Source: HdN1 sp964473645
GTDB lineage: Bacteria; Pseudomonadota; Gammaproteobacteria; Pseudomonadales; Ketobacteraceae
NCBI GenBank assembly: GCA_964473645.1
Contig: CAYYPW010000003.1
Span: 215,720-279,719 of the forward strand
Length of the DNA: 64,000 nucleotides
Reading direction: 5' to 3'
Shown: piece by piece, positions 27,868 through 38,473 of the stretch
Numbering within the stretch: position 1 is the first letter of the stretch
How the letters are laid out: each line of letters opens with the position of its first letter
Program-made: the position numbers and the translations under genes
The notes under the pieces: generated by a model
Told to the model about the DNA's origin: nothing
The model's input: the letters and a program-made list of their open reading frames with translations, nothing else
Database searches by the model: none

Positions 27868-28863
27868 TTAGGTCAAGGCAGGCATTCGCGAGAGGACAAC
27901 GCGCGCCAGGGCGCGGGCGTGGTCTGCGGAATCGTTCAAGCAGGGGATGTAATTGAAATGCTCGCCGCCATGTTCAATGAAGCGTTCCTTGTTTTGCATG
28001 GCGATTTCTTCGAGGGTTTCCAGGCAGTCGGTGGCGAAGCCGGGGCAGATGACGTCGATGTGTTTGATGCCTTTGGTCGCCCATTCTTCTATTAACTTGT
28101 CTGCATAGGGTTTGACCCATTCCTGGCGACCAAAGCGGCTTTGAAAGGCAACGGCGTATTGATCTTCGTGAAGGCACAGGCGCGCGGCGACCAGGCGGGC
28201 GGTGGTAATGCATTCGCCTGGGTACGGGTCCCCTTTCTGTTGGTAGCTTTCCGGGATGCCGTGAAAGGAGAACAGCAGCTTTTCACCACGAGGGTGCTGT
28301 TTCCAATGATGTTCGACGCTGCGGGCGAGCGCTTCGATATAGGCATCATGATCATGGTAGTGGCGGATGAAATACAGTTCCGGTATGTCCGGGCAGTGGC
28401 GCAGTTGTTTGGCAATGCCATCAAACACGGCCGCTGTGGTACTGCTGGAATATTGCGGAAACAACGGCAATATGATCAACGGGCATTGGCCGTGTCGGCG
28501 GGTGAGTTTGCCTAATTGTTCAAGCCCTGGTTCGCCGTAGGTCATGGCGAGATGAACCGGAATGGCTTGTCCGGTGCATTCGAGCAGCTCTTGCTCCAGT
28601 CGTGCAGTGAGGCGTTGGCTGAAGGCGAGCAGGGGGGAGCCGTCTGGGGTCCAGATAGATTGGTAGAGTTTGGTGATTCGCCGTGGTCGAAATCGGAGGA
28701 TGACACCATGGAGAACAAACCACCACAGCCAGCGGGGTGCATCGACCACCCGCTTGTCCCATAAGAAGGGTTTGAGGTAACTGCGAATGGCGGCGACATC
28801 GGGGCGAGAGGGGGTGCCCAGATTCACGAGTACGACTGCGAAGGGGGGATGTTTGGCTTGCAC
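27868..28863 (-). CDS. hemH: Ferrochelatase
   Basis: A 331-residue enzyme inserting Fe2+ into protoporphyrin IX, the last step of heme synthesis. VVLVNLGTPSRPD is the N-terminal signature; PLFPQYSSSTTAAV, LLFSFHGIPESY (metal-site His) and VICPGFATDCLETLEEI (with active-site Glu) are conserved. I chose the GTG at 28863, with AAGGAAG upstream, because it gives the family N-terminus; an ATG at 28959 would add 32 unlikely residues. It is divergent from bcp. Confidence 0.95.
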   Translation of the reverse strand: MQAKHPPFAVVLVNLGTPSRPDVAAIRSYLKPFLWDKRVVDAPRWLWWFVLHGVILRFRPRRITKLYQSIWTPDGSPLLAFSQRLTARLEQELLECTGQAIPVHLAMTYGEPGLEQLGKLTRRHGQCPLIILPLFPQYSSSTTAAVFDGIAKQLRHCPDIPELYFIRHYHDHDAYIEALARSVEHHWKQHPRGEKLLFSFHGIPESYQQKGDPYPGECITTARLVAARLCLHEDQYAVAFQSRFGRQEWVKPYADKLIEEWATKGIKHIDVICPGFATDCLETLEEIAMQNKERFIEHGGEHFNYIPCLNDSADHARALARVVLSRMPALT

Positions 28864-28990
28864 CTTGATCTTCCTTACCTTATAACGTTCTGAAAACAGG
28901 CAATTTTTTGTGCGCTTAGCATAGCATTCAGGCGCGGTTATGTAATAGAAAAAGCCCATTTCAGTCAGCGCTATGTCACAGGAGTTTGTT

Positions 28991-29464
28991 ATGCCAATGC
29001 CAAAAGTCGGGGCGAAAGCGCCCGCGTTTACGTTGCTGGATCAGAATGGTCATTCTGTTTCGCTGAAGGATTTTGTCGGGCAGAAAGTCGTGGTGTATTT
29101 CTACCCGAAGGCGATGACGCCGGGGTGTACCGTGCAGGCGTGTGGATTACGGGATGCCAAGGCGGCGTTGAAAAAGCACAAGGTGGTTGTGTTGGCCATT
29201 AGCCCGGATTCACCAACGCGTTTGAAAAAATTCGAGGAAAAGGAAGGGCTGAATTTTACGTTGCTGGCGGATGAGGATCATGCGGTGGCAGAGAAATATG
29301 GGGTGTGGGGGTTGAAGAAGTTTATGGGGCGGGAATCAATGGGGATTCTGCGTACCACGTTTGTGGTCGATGAAGCGGGCAAGATTGCACATGTGATGAG
29401 CAAGGTGACGACGAAGACGCATCATGAGGATGTGTTGGAGGTCATTGCGGGGCTTGAACAGTGA
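28991..29464 (+). CDS. bcp: Thioredoxin-dependent peroxiredoxin (Bcp family)
   Basis: A 157-residue peroxiredoxin reducing H2O2 and organic peroxides. YFYPKAMTPGCTVQACGLRD holds the peroxidatic Cys in TPGCT and a resolving-type Cys five residues later (atypical 2-Cys Bcp layout). AGGAG eight bases before 28991 favours this ATG over the one at 28973. It is divergent from hemH, linking heme supply and peroxide defence by position only. Confidence 0.94.
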   Translation: MPMPKVGAKAPAFTLLDQNGHSVSLKDFVGQKVVVYFYPKAMTPGCTVQACGLRDAKAALKKHKVVVLAISPDSPTRLKKFEEKEGLNFTLLADEDHAVAEKYGVWGLKKFMGRESMGILRTTFVVDEAGKIAHVMSKVTTKTHHEDVLEVIAGLEQ

Positions 29465-29606
29465 CGCTTGAGTAGTGACTCTTGAATAATAAGATAAGTA
29501 CGCCATCCATGGCGTTGGTCCGAACTCCCCCCCAGTGACTGATACCAGTGTAGGGCGGGGGCCGGTTCGGTTCAGTGTGGGTTTGGTGCGGTTTTTGTAA
29601 TCGATT

Positions 29607-29620
29607 GTGAAGCGCTTCAC
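29607..29620. promoter_or_regulatory. 14-bp perfect palindrome, operator-like
   Basis: GTGAAGCGCTTCAC lies about 30-60 bases before the rhomboid gene. A central GCGC with flanking AA/TT is characteristic of LacI-family operators. No LacI gene is in the window, so this is a guess from shape. Confidence 0.4.
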
Positions 29621-29671
29621 GTTACACGGGCATTTCAGGAGGCTGTTATCAGCACGCATCATTCCCATGAG

Positions 29672-30528
29672 GTGGCAGTGTTTAATAACCCGCGGGCCGC
29701 GCGGGCGTTTGCCGATTATCTTTCTACGCTTTCTATCGCCAATAAAATAATGGATAGCGCGGGTGAATCGCGAGTGATCTTGCTGGATACAGCGGCATCG
29801 GCGCGGTTTCATGCGGAGCTCAAAGCATTTCTTGAAAACCCTGAGGATGAGCGTTATCTTGCCGCGTCGTGGACGGCGGGAGAGGTCAACAGTGACGCTG
29901 ATGCGTCGGCGTTGGGTCGTGTTTATGGGCGTAAGCGCTTTCGTCTGCGCGGGCGTCGGGCGGGGCCGGTGACCTGGGGCGTTATCATCGCGTGTCTGGC
30001 AGTGTTCGTTGAGTTGAATCTGGGCGATCCATTGGGATGGTGGAGCCAGTTACAGTTTTTCAGGTCGTGGCGGCATTTGTTGAACGGTGGTGAATGGTGG
30101 CGATGGCTGACCACCAGTATTTCGCATTATCAGGTGTTGCATATCGCGTTCAATGTGCTGTGGTGGTGGGATTTGGCGGGCAACGTGGAACGGCGGCAGG
30201 GTCCGCTGCGTTTGTTGACGTTGTTCGTGTTGTTGAATGTGGTATCGAACTTTTGCCAGTTTGCGTTTTCGGGGCCTGATTTTCTCGGTCTGTCGGGCAT
30301 AGTGTATGGTTTGTTGGGGTATTTGTGGGCCTATGTGAAAATGTGTCCGCGTTACCCACAACCGGTGAATGATTTGGTATTTCGGTCGATGATCATTTGG
30401 CTGGTCGTGTGTTTTACAGGCGTGGTTGATTTGCTGATTCAGGGCGGCATTGCGAATGCAGCGCATTTGGGAGGTTTGTTGGCAGGGATCGCGTTAGGGT
30501 ATTGGTGGGGATTTCTGGACAGGAAGAC

Positions 30529-30535
<7 letters not shown>
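29672..30535 (+). CDS. Rhomboid-family intramembrane serine protease (GlpG-like)
   Basis: A membrane protease of about 287 residues. A soluble N-terminal domain (about 1-95) precedes six predicted helices. Catalytic Ser is in GLSGIVYGLLGY and His in NAAHLGGLLAGIALGYWWG; the HYQVLHIAFNVLWWWDLA segment is the L1/TM2 region with its Trp-rich loop and conserved His and Asn. GTG at 29672 is the first standard start, but it lacks a good ribosome site. A perfect AGGAGG lies at 29637-29642, five bases before an in-frame ATC (29648), so the true start may be that ATC. It overlaps the next gene by seven bases. Confidence 0.9.
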
Positions 30536-31593
<1,058 letters not shown>

Positions 31594-31610
31594 TCCGATT
31601 CCTATTGGCG

Positions 31611-32609
31611 CTAGCGTAGCGCCATTAAGCCTGCTTCGATGCTTATTATCGGTCGGTAGCCCAATTCAAATTCGGCTTTTTGACTTTTGATCGTCACTTG
31701 ACTGAAAAACAGGTTTACCGCCGTGCGCGTCAACGGTGGCTCACCCGTCCTGTTTGACGTGCGCCACCACCATTCCATGCCTTTGGCCAGCATATCGGCA
31801 AACCACAGGGGCGCGTTGCGATTTGGTGGTGTGACGCCCTGGGTGGCAAGCATGCGTGAAATGAAATCTTTGAAACTAATCGGCGCGCCGTCTGTGAGAA
31901 AATAGGTTTCGCCACCACGACCAAAGTGAGTGGCCAGAATAACACCATGCGACACATTAACGACGTTACATGTTGACGTCGGGTGATCACCGCCAAACCA
32001 TATCCATTGCCCTGCTTTTATCGACGCTACCATTTTCGGTAGCAACGTGGTATCTCCCTGGCCCCAAATAAAGCGGGGGCGCACAATCACGGTTTGCAGT
32101 GTGGGGCTATTGGCGGCTTTGACGAGCATTTCTGCCATGCCTTTGGATTTGGGGTACATGCCGTTGGGGTGGGCGGGGAGTGGCAAACGTTCGTCGATAT
32201 CGATCAGGGGGGGGCCGGCAGCGAGCACGGCTTCAGTACTGATATGAATAAAACGAGGGACGTTTGCAGCCTTTGCCGCAGCCAGAACATTTGCGGTGCC
32301 GTTAATGGTAAATCGTTGAAAGTCTTCCCAGGCGCCCCAGAGATCGACTTTGGCGGCGGAGTGTATGGTGGCCGCACAGTTTTGCATGCCCTCGATCATG
32401 GCAGAAGTATCGTCGAGATCCCCCATGACAACATCAGCACCCAGCGTTCGAATGGTAGCCGCCGCTGATTCGCTTCGCGCCAATGCATTTACGTGAAATC
32501 CCTTCTTAACGAGATCGATAATGAGTTGTCGTCCCAAAAAGCCGGAGCCGCCCGTGATGAATACACAGGAACTGGGTGGAAGGTGATCGGTTGTAGGGCC
32601 GGATGTCAT
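31611..32609 (-). CDS. NAD(P)-dependent epimerase / 3-beta-HSD-like extended SDR
   Basis: A 332-residue extended short-chain dehydrogenase. FITGGSGFLGRQLI is the nucleotide motif, IHSAAKVDLWG matches the family, HISTEAVL holds the active-site Ser/Thr, and Y-P-K-S-K is the YxxxK pair. The C-terminal part ends in a region typical of sterol dehydrogenase or NSDHL-like proteins, so a sterol-like or other alcohol substrate is possible. AGGAGG precedes the ATG. The substrate cannot be determined. Confidence 0.88.
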   Translation of the reverse strand: MTSGPTTDHLPPSSCVFITGGSGFLGRQLIIDLVKKGFHVNALARSESAAATIRTLGADVVMGDLDDTSAMIEGMQNCAATIHSAAKVDLWGAWEDFQRFTINGTANVLAAAKAANVPRFIHISTEAVLAAGPPLIDIDERLPLPAHPNGMYPKSKGMAEMLVKAANSPTLQTVIVRPRFIWGQGDTTLLPKMVASIKAGQWIWFGGDHPTSTCNVVNVSHGVILATHFGRGGETYFLTDGAPISFKDFISRMLATQGVTPPNRNAPLWFADMLAKGMEWWWRTSNRTGEPPLTRTAVNLFFSQVTIKSQKAEFELGYRPIISIEAGLMALR

Positions 32610-32719
32610 ACGTCCTCCTCAGGTGGGTGCATTCTGTATTTGATGAATATGGACGAGCTTGACAATGTTTGTAAATAGCGTTGCTATATAAGCCAAGCAT
32701 CCCTTTGAGAGGAATATCG

Positions 32720-32950
32720 ATGGACGACCCACAAGCTCCCAAGCCTGCATCTCCGCTACCGTTTTGGAAAGTCGTTACCAGCGTATTTGCGGCGGTTTTT
32801 GGTGTGCAGCGTAAAGACAATGCCCAACGTGATTTTGCGCAGGGAAAATTAAGCACCTTTATTCTGGTCGGTGTGGGCGTGACCCTGTTTCTGGTGGCGA
32901 CGATTGCGACTATCGTTTCGTTTGTGTTGAGTTCGGTGCAGACGCATTGA
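32720..32950 (+). CDS. DUF2970 small membrane protein
   Basis: A 76-residue protein with PFWKVVTSVFAAVFGVQRKDNAQRDF, the hallmark of DUF2970, followed by one transmembrane helix (FILVGVGVTLFLVATIATIVSFVL). GAGAGGAA precedes the ATG at 32720. The function of the family is unknown to me; it is an inner-membrane protein. Confidence 0.88.
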   Translation: MDDPQAPKPASPLPFWKVVTSVFAAVFGVQRKDNAQRDFAQGKLSTFILVGVGVTLFLVATIATIVSFVLSSVQTH

Positions 32951-33011
32951 TTTGGTCATTCTCGGTGGATCAAAATCTGCTATTCAATAATATTTCGATG
33001 AGTTGTTACCT

Positions 33012-33527
33012 ATGAACCTGAAGGACTATGCGCTCACCATGGCGCACTACAATCAATGGATGAATGAAAAGCTGATCGCGTGTTGTGAAACGCTAAGTGA
33101 CGCGCAACTGAAACAGGATTTGGGGGCATTTTTTGGCTCGATTCTGGGAACCTTGAACCATTTGTATATTGTTGATGAGGCGTGGTTGCAACGATTTAAA
33201 GGCGAGGCTGTCACCATGAAAACCCCTCGCGATCAACCTTTCGATAATCTCGGTGCTTTAAAGTCGGCGCGTATCTTAAAGGATCAAGAAATACTTGATT
33301 GGGCAGAAACCATCACAGACGAATTCGCTGCCAGTACCTTGTCAATGTTTAGCGTGTCTTATCAAAAACACCTGCATTTGCCGATGTATGCCGCGGTATT
33401 GCAACTGTTCAATCATGAAACCCACCATCGTGGGCAACTCACCACCTTGTTGAAACAGCTGGGTGTTGAACCGGGTGTTACAGATATTCCTGTGTTGCCT
33501 TATTTGAAGGTGTTTGATGCAGTGTAA
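33012..33527 (+). CDS. DinB-family metal-binding protein
   Basis: A 171-residue four-helix-bundle protein. His residues at the ends of helices (LNHLYIVDEAW and FNHETHHRGQL) form the DinB/YfiT metal site. Members include damage-inducible proteins and thiol-dependent transferases (bacillithiol or glutathione type); which applies here is unknown. The ATG at 33012 starts MNLKDYALTMAHYNQWMNEK, the usual N-terminus. Confidence 0.9.
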   Translation: MNLKDYALTMAHYNQWMNEKLIACCETLSDAQLKQDLGAFFGSILGTLNHLYIVDEAWLQRFKGEAVTMKTPRDQPFDNLGALKSARILKDQEILDWAETITDEFAASTLSMFSVSYQKHLHLPMYAAVLQLFNHETHHRGQLTTLLKQLGVEPGVTDIPVLPYLKVFDAV

Positions 33528-33534
33528 TAGGGCG

Positions 33535-34653
33535 TTATTTTGGCCAGAACATCATAACGTCTCTGTTCGGTGTTTTTGTGAATTTGCCTTCCACGTGCAA
33601 TAGCTTCAGTCTTGAATTCATCAGCTGCTGTACTCGCCAGTCAGGCGTGCTGGCGGATAAACCGGGTGCCTGGCTCCAGCGTATGCTGGGTGGTTCAAAC
33701 TGGTAGGACCAAAAATAGTGCCATACGGCTGCCACATGCTTTTTCTGAAAATCCCATATTGGAATATACCAGGTGGGAAGCTCGGTATAGGCAGTTGTAT
33801 TGAGCAGTGGCCAAGCTTTGTCGGTGAAGGGCGTGAACGCCATCATCATGGAGGTGCGGTAGGTTTCCATCAGCACACCCGCATCCTGCAATTCGCGTGC
33901 ATACTCATAGGCGGCTTCACTGGTGGTCTTTTGTTGTAGAAAGAGACGATTCCCACCCATGTAAGCGGGATCGAGCAGGGCGAGTCGGTGAGGTAACAGG
34001 TGGGCAGGTAAATGTTGCTGGTGAATCGCATCGAGCACTTTTTTACTCAGTATGATTGCCATTTGGCTGCCAAACGAGTGGCCGACAATTCGGATATGTG
34101 GCCCCTGATAGGTTTGCATTGCACTGGTATAAGCATCGAATAACAGCTCGGATGCGTTTTTCTCCGGTGCGTTGTAGTGCAATTTACCTTGATTATCTCG
34201 CCAGCGCATTTTTGCCAGGGACTGGTGTGTCCAGACTTTGGCTTCGGCTTTATGTGGCAGTATCTCGTCAGAAAATTGGTTCCAATAAAACACCCCCACG
34301 TTCCAGCCATCGTCTAACCAGGCATTCGCCAGGTTTTCTTTGGGACCGCCAATAAAACCGTAATCGAAAACTTCGCGGTAGTGTCGTTGGGTTTCACCGA
34401 CTTCCCAACCGTGGATATAAATCACAGTGGGAGCATAGGGATTGAAATAGGGGTTGGTGTCGCCTGGGATAGCTTTGCTGTAGGTTTGGTCGCGCCCAAA
34501 CCAATAAAGGCCGTAGTCAAGTTGACTAAAAATCGCGTCGTCAAAGGCGCGTGGGGGCGACGGCTTGGCCCACGTATTGGAAATGCTGAAGCAAACCCAC
34601 AGGAGGGTGCATAGGAATACGGACTGCTTCAAGTATTGGAAAGCATATCTCAT
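33535..34653 (-). CDS. Secreted alpha/beta-hydrolase (lipase-like)
   Basis: A 372-residue exported hydrolase. Residues 1-29 are a signal peptide (FLCTLLWVCFSISNTWA). YIHGWEVGET supplies the oxyanion loop, IRIVGHSFGSQMA the nucleophile elbow with catalytic Ser, and LALLDPAYMG a likely catalytic Asp; the His may be in VAAVWHYFWSYQF. The pattern is like class 3 or PL-type lipases. Substrate is unknown. It converges with the DinB gene seven bases away. Confidence 0.85.
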   Translation of the reverse strand: MRYAFQYLKQSVFLCTLLWVCFSISNTWAKPSPPRAFDDAIFSQLDYGLYWFGRDQTYSKAIPGDTNPYFNPYAPTVIYIHGWEVGETQRHYREVFDYGFIGGPKENLANAWLDDGWNVGVFYWNQFSDEILPHKAEAKVWTHQSLAKMRWRDNQGKLHYNAPEKNASELLFDAYTSAMQTYQGPHIRIVGHSFGSQMAIILSKKVLDAIHQQHLPAHLLPHRLALLDPAYMGGNRLFLQQKTTSEAAYEYARELQDAGVLMETYRTSMMMAFTPFTDKAWPLLNTTAYTELPTWYIPIWDFQKKHVAAVWHYFWSYQFEPPSIRWSQAPGLSASTPDWRVQQLMNSRLKLLHVEGKFTKTPNRDVMMFWPK

Positions 34654-34972
34654 GAGGAGGCCATCGCACTCTGTTGTTGTTTTTTGTGCGCGAAAGGAAT
34701 TGAATTTTTTCGAGCTTAAAACAATGCAATAGCGAGCGCAATTTTTCAGCGTCGAACGTTTTTGAAGTTTGGTACGTGCGTCATAAAAATGTATGGAAAA
34801 TACCGATGACCATGTGCGGCTTACCTACTTATCAATAACCCTGATTTGTTGATAAGTAAAACTCCGGACGCAGATCGCTTTTTCACGTTTATCAGGGCGG
34901 CTTGCACAGCAAGGTTTACAACGTTCATATACGCTAATCGCTGACGTGTCGGTTGAGCCTTTAAAAAAAGCC
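34654..34972. other. Intergenic region between lipase-like gene and sbcC
   Basis: This 319-bp region lies between two leftward genes and has no gene I can support. It contains an inverted repeat (34826-34858) and presumably the promoter of the lipase-like gene. Confidence 0.6.
34826..34858. repeat. 10-bp inverted repeat with 13-base loop
   Basis: TACTTATCAA (34826-34835) is mirrored exactly by TTGATAAGTA (34849-34858). There is no T-tract on either side, so an operator is more likely than a terminator. Confidence 0.75.
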
Positions 34973-37900
34973 CTAATGGCCTGTTACCGCAAATTGCGGT
35001 TCAAGTCGGCTATAACCCAAGCCCTCGGCTTTGTGTACTTTGATCTGTACAGGAATGCGTTCCTTTAATGCTTCAACATGACTGATGATGCCAATCGTTT
35101 TGCCTGATGCATTGAGCAAATCGAGGGCGTCGAGTGCGTCTTCAAGCGTTTCGCCGTCGAGGGTGCCAAAACCTTCATCGAGAAAAAGCGAATCGATCGA
35201 AGTTTTATGGCTGACGAGATCGGATAATCCTAACGCGAGCGAGAGACTTACTAAAAAGCTTTCGCCTCCAGACAGGGTTTTGGTATCCCGGCAAATATCC
35301 CCTTGCCAAGTGTCAATGACTTCCAGTTCGAGTTCTCCGTTTTGGCGGCGTGAGAGTTGGTAGCGTTCGTGTAAGCGCTTGAGTTGTAGATTGGCGAGGT
35401 GCACCAAATGGTCGAGTGTAATGCCCTGTGCGAATTTACGGTATTTATCGCCTTCCTTTGAACCGATTAATCCATTGAGTCGTTGCCATAGTTCGTGTTC
35501 TGCTTCGGTGCGGGCGATTTCATTTAACAATGACGCCTGATTGTGGCGATTGTGGGTATCGGTATCCAGTTGGTTGAGCAGCGCACCTTTTTGCTGGGAG
35601 AGATTGCGTTGTTGTTCCTGCAAGAGGGCGAGTTGCTGTTTTACGTCGTCGGCGCCGATGTCGCTTTGAGGTGAATTTTGCAAGGCAAGCACATCGTTGT
35701 GAGTGCGTTGTTCGATGGCATTGGCTTCAGTGAGTTGTTGTTGTAACGATTGTTGTTGGTGGCGCAATTGGGTGCGCGTCGACTCGTCGAGCTGGGCTGC
35801 CAGAAAATCATCTGTATGAATGAATGGGCTGCTTGCTAGTGCATTCTGCCAGGTTTGGGTGGCGCTCTCATGAAGGCAAATGTCCTGTTGGAGTTGTTCG
35901 GTGATCAATTGTATCTGGCCGTGCAGCGTATTGAGATGGGCCTGTAATTGCTGAAATTGGTTTTCGAATGTGGTGAGAGAGGACGCTTCGGGTGAATGGG
36001 ATGAGGTAGGTGGGAAATGGTCTAGCTGAGCAATGTCCAGATCGCGTTGACGTTGCAGCCATTGGCTGTGTACGTTCGTGGAATTTTCGAGTGATTGCTG
36101 CTGAGCGATGACGGTCACACCAAGCGCTTGCAGCTGTTTATTCTGTGCCTGCCAGTGCTCCCAATCTTGTTGGCGTTGTGCAAGCCAGTTTTCATTGTTG
36201 CCTGGGAGAAAGTTGTCTGGGAGAGTGTAGCCGGCTGTTTGCAATGCGTGTTCGAGCTGATGTTTTATTTCAACAAATTGTTGTTGCAATTGCTGGTGTT
36301 CCGCATTGCATTGGGTGAGCTGATCAGCAAGAAGGTGTAATTCCTTTTGTTGCAAGGCGGATTGGTTGTGCAGTTCAAGCAGTTTTTTTTCATCGGTTTG
36401 TACGGCTTGTTGTGCTGTGGCCAGTTGCTTGTTCAATGTATCGAGTTGTTCTTGTTTTTGATGCAAGGTGCGCTGAAGGGTTTGTAGTTGCTGCAAATTC
36501 GAGTCGAGGACGGCGCGGTTGTCTGCGTCTGCAGTGATGCTGATAGCTTGCGTTTGCTGTTGCCAGTCATTGTCGCAGTGAGCGAGTTTCGCTTGATCCC
36601 GGGTAAGTTGTTCCTGGGCGTGCTGCAGACGGGTTTCAATGGCTTGAAGTGATTTCGCGAGTAGCTGGCCTTGTTCTGTGATTTGGTCACGTTGTTGTTT
36701 CAATGAGTGCAGGGCGATTTCGGTGCTTGAAACGTCCAGTGCTTTATAGGCTTCAATGGCCGGGTGTTCGATGGCACCACAAAGGGGGCAGGGTGTGTCG
36801 GGTTGCAGATCTCGACGATGTGCGTCGAGTGACCGGATCAGCTTTTCTTGTTCGAGCAGTTTCTCCTTGTCCTGGATTTGAGCCTGCACCGATAAATACT
36901 GCGCACGCAAGGCCGATTGTGTGCTGAGGTGATGGGTGTGTTCCTGCCTAAACTGGGTAATTTGAACGCTGGTTTGCGCAATAATGTTTCGTAATTCGGT
37001 GCGTTGATCAAACAGTGTCTGTAATTGGGTGATGGCGTGAATATGGTGTGTTGTGGCTTGCCATTGCGATCGCAGTTCGGTTTCGGTGTGGGTGCCTAGT
37101 AGCGTTGACTTTTGAGTTTGGCCGTTTTGCAACAAGGCTTGCGTTTTGTGAAGTTGTTGCTGGGCTTGTGTGGTTTGCTCCTGAGTGCCTTTATGCATAG
37201 CCTGCAAGCGGTGTCGTTGCTGCTGTAAGGTCGCTTCGCGTGCTTTTAACGCCGTGATCAGTCCTTGTCTATCATTAAGTCGGGTAAACAGAGATTTCCA
37301 ATGGGGAATCTGTTCACCTAACAGCCCAAACGACGCATGGGTTTGTTGCCAGTGTTCGAGTTGCTGAATTTGGGCTTGGGTGGTTTGTAATTGGTGTGAG
37401 GCATTTTGCAAGACCTGATGGGAATGGTGTATCGCTTGCAGGACTAATTGCTTGCGTTCGGTGATGGTTGAGGTTTGCTGGGCTTGCAACTGCTGTAGTT
37501 GGCTGTGTGTCGCCTGTTGCTTTTGTTCTGCGCGTGTCAGTGATTGATAGTGCGGCAGCAATTTATCGGCGGGTTCAGCGCGTGCCAGTTTTTGTAACTG
37601 GGGTTGTGCCGCATCCCATTGTTGTTCGGCGCGCAGCTTGCCGCTGAGGGCAGTGCTGTGGCGTGTTTGTGCTGCATGCAATTCGTTGTGCCAGCGTTCT
37701 TGTTGCAGCATGGCACCGATCTGGATTTGTAACGCTGATTCTTCGCTGGCAACGGACGTCAGCGTCGCATTGAGGGACATGCGCGCGTCTTCGCTCAGTA
37801 AACTAACGCCTTCCGATTTTGCCTTTAACTGATCAAGTGTGTTTCGCATTTCACGGTGACACTCGAACACACGTTTTGAAATCTCACCATAGATATCGGT

Positions 37901-38473
37901 GCCCGTGAGTTGTTCGAGCAATTGGGCGCGCTGCGAAGCATCGGCATTGAGAAATGCGGCAAAATCGCCTTGGGCAAGAATGATAGACCGTGTGAAGCGT
38001 TCATAGTCGAGCCCGGTGATGGCTTCGATCTTTTGCAATTTTTCGGTGGTCTTTTCTGCAAGAATCTGATCTCTATTGGTTTCGTTGGTTTCGTTGGTTT
38101 CGTTGGTTTCGTTGGCCAGCTGGGCCAGTTCAACTTTCGCCGGCTGTAATGCGCCATCGATTTTGTCGCGCGCCCGTCGCTGGCCCCAAAAGGCTCGGTA
38201 GCGAACGTTTTTGACCTCGAATTCCACTTCAGCCAGGCAGTCAGCAGTGTGCCGTGTCATTAATTCATTGCTGGTGTTGGAAATGGCTTTCATGCGCGGT
38301 GTGCGGTGATAGAGCGCTAGACAAATGGCATCGAGCAAGGTGGTTTTGCCGGCCCCCGTGGGGCCAACTATGGCGAACAGGCCGTTTTGGCTGAACGGCG
38401 CTTGGGTAAAATCGATTTTCCACTCGCTTTTGAGAGAGTTGAGATTTTTCAGGCGCACACTGAGAATTTTCAA
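34973..38473 (-). CDS. sbcC: Exonuclease SbcCD, ATPase subunit SbcC
   Basis: A 1166-residue SMC-like ATPase; with SbcD it cleaves DNA hairpins and protein-blocked ends. Walker A is GPTGAGKTTLLDAICLALY (about 37). Two long coiled coils flank a zinc hook CPLC (about 557). The signature LSGGESFLVSLSLALGL and Walker B SLFLDEGFGTLD are C-terminal. The start is TTG at 38473 with GGGAG upstream, overlapping the sbcD stop by four bases. Near residue 125 the protein carries four Asn-Glu-Thr units from a 9-bp repeat array. Confidence 0.96.
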   Translation of the reverse strand: MKILSVRLKNLNSLKSEWKIDFTQAPFSQNGLFAIVGPTGAGKTTLLDAICLALYHRTPRMKAISNTSNELMTRHTADCLAEVEFEVKNVRYRAFWGQRRARDKIDGALQPAKVELAQLANETNETNETNETNRDQILAEKTTEKLQKIEAITGLDYERFTRSIILAQGDFAAFLNADASQRAQLLEQLTGTDIYGEISKRVFECHREMRNTLDQLKAKSEGVSLLSEDARMSLNATLTSVASEESALQIQIGAMLQQERWHNELHAAQTRHSTALSGKLRAEQQWDAAQPQLQKLARAEPADKLLPHYQSLTRAEQKQQATHSQLQQLQAQQTSTITERKQLVLQAIHHSHQVLQNASHQLQTTQAQIQQLEHWQQTHASFGLLGEQIPHWKSLFTRLNDRQGLITALKAREATLQQQRHRLQAMHKGTQEQTTQAQQQLHKTQALLQNGQTQKSTLLGTHTETELRSQWQATTHHIHAITQLQTLFDQRTELRNIIAQTSVQITQFRQEHTHHLSTQSALRAQYLSVQAQIQDKEKLLEQEKLIRSLDAHRRDLQPDTPCPLCGAIEHPAIEAYKALDVSSTEIALHSLKQQRDQITEQGQLLAKSLQAIETRLQHAQEQLTRDQAKLAHCDNDWQQQTQAISITADADNRAVLDSNLQQLQTLQRTLHQKQEQLDTLNKQLATAQQAVQTDEKKLLELHNQSALQQKELHLLADQLTQCNAEHQQLQQQFVEIKHQLEHALQTAGYTLPDNFLPGNNENWLAQRQQDWEHWQAQNKQLQALGVTVIAQQQSLENSTNVHSQWLQRQRDLDIAQLDHFPPTSSHSPEASSLTTFENQFQQLQAHLNTLHGQIQLITEQLQQDICLHESATQTWQNALASSPFIHTDDFLAAQLDESTRTQLRHQQQSLQQQLTEANAIEQRTHNDVLALQNSPQSDIGADDVKQQLALLQEQQRNLSQQKGALLNQLDTDTHNRHNQASLLNEIARTEAEHELWQRLNGLIGSKEGDKYRKFAQGITLDHLVHLANLQLKRLHERYQLSRRQNGELELEVIDTWQGDICRDTKTLSGGESFLVSLSLALGLSDLVSHKTSIDSLFLDEGFGTLDGETLEDALDALDLLNASGKTIGIISHVEALKERIPVQIKVHKAEGLGYSRLEPQFAVTGH
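38076..38111. repeat. 9-bp tandem repeat (four copies) within sbcC
   Basis: TTGGTTTCG is repeated exactly at 38076, 38085, 38094 and 38103; on the coding strand it reads Asn-Glu-Thr four times. Changes in copy number would keep the frame. Confidence 0.95.
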
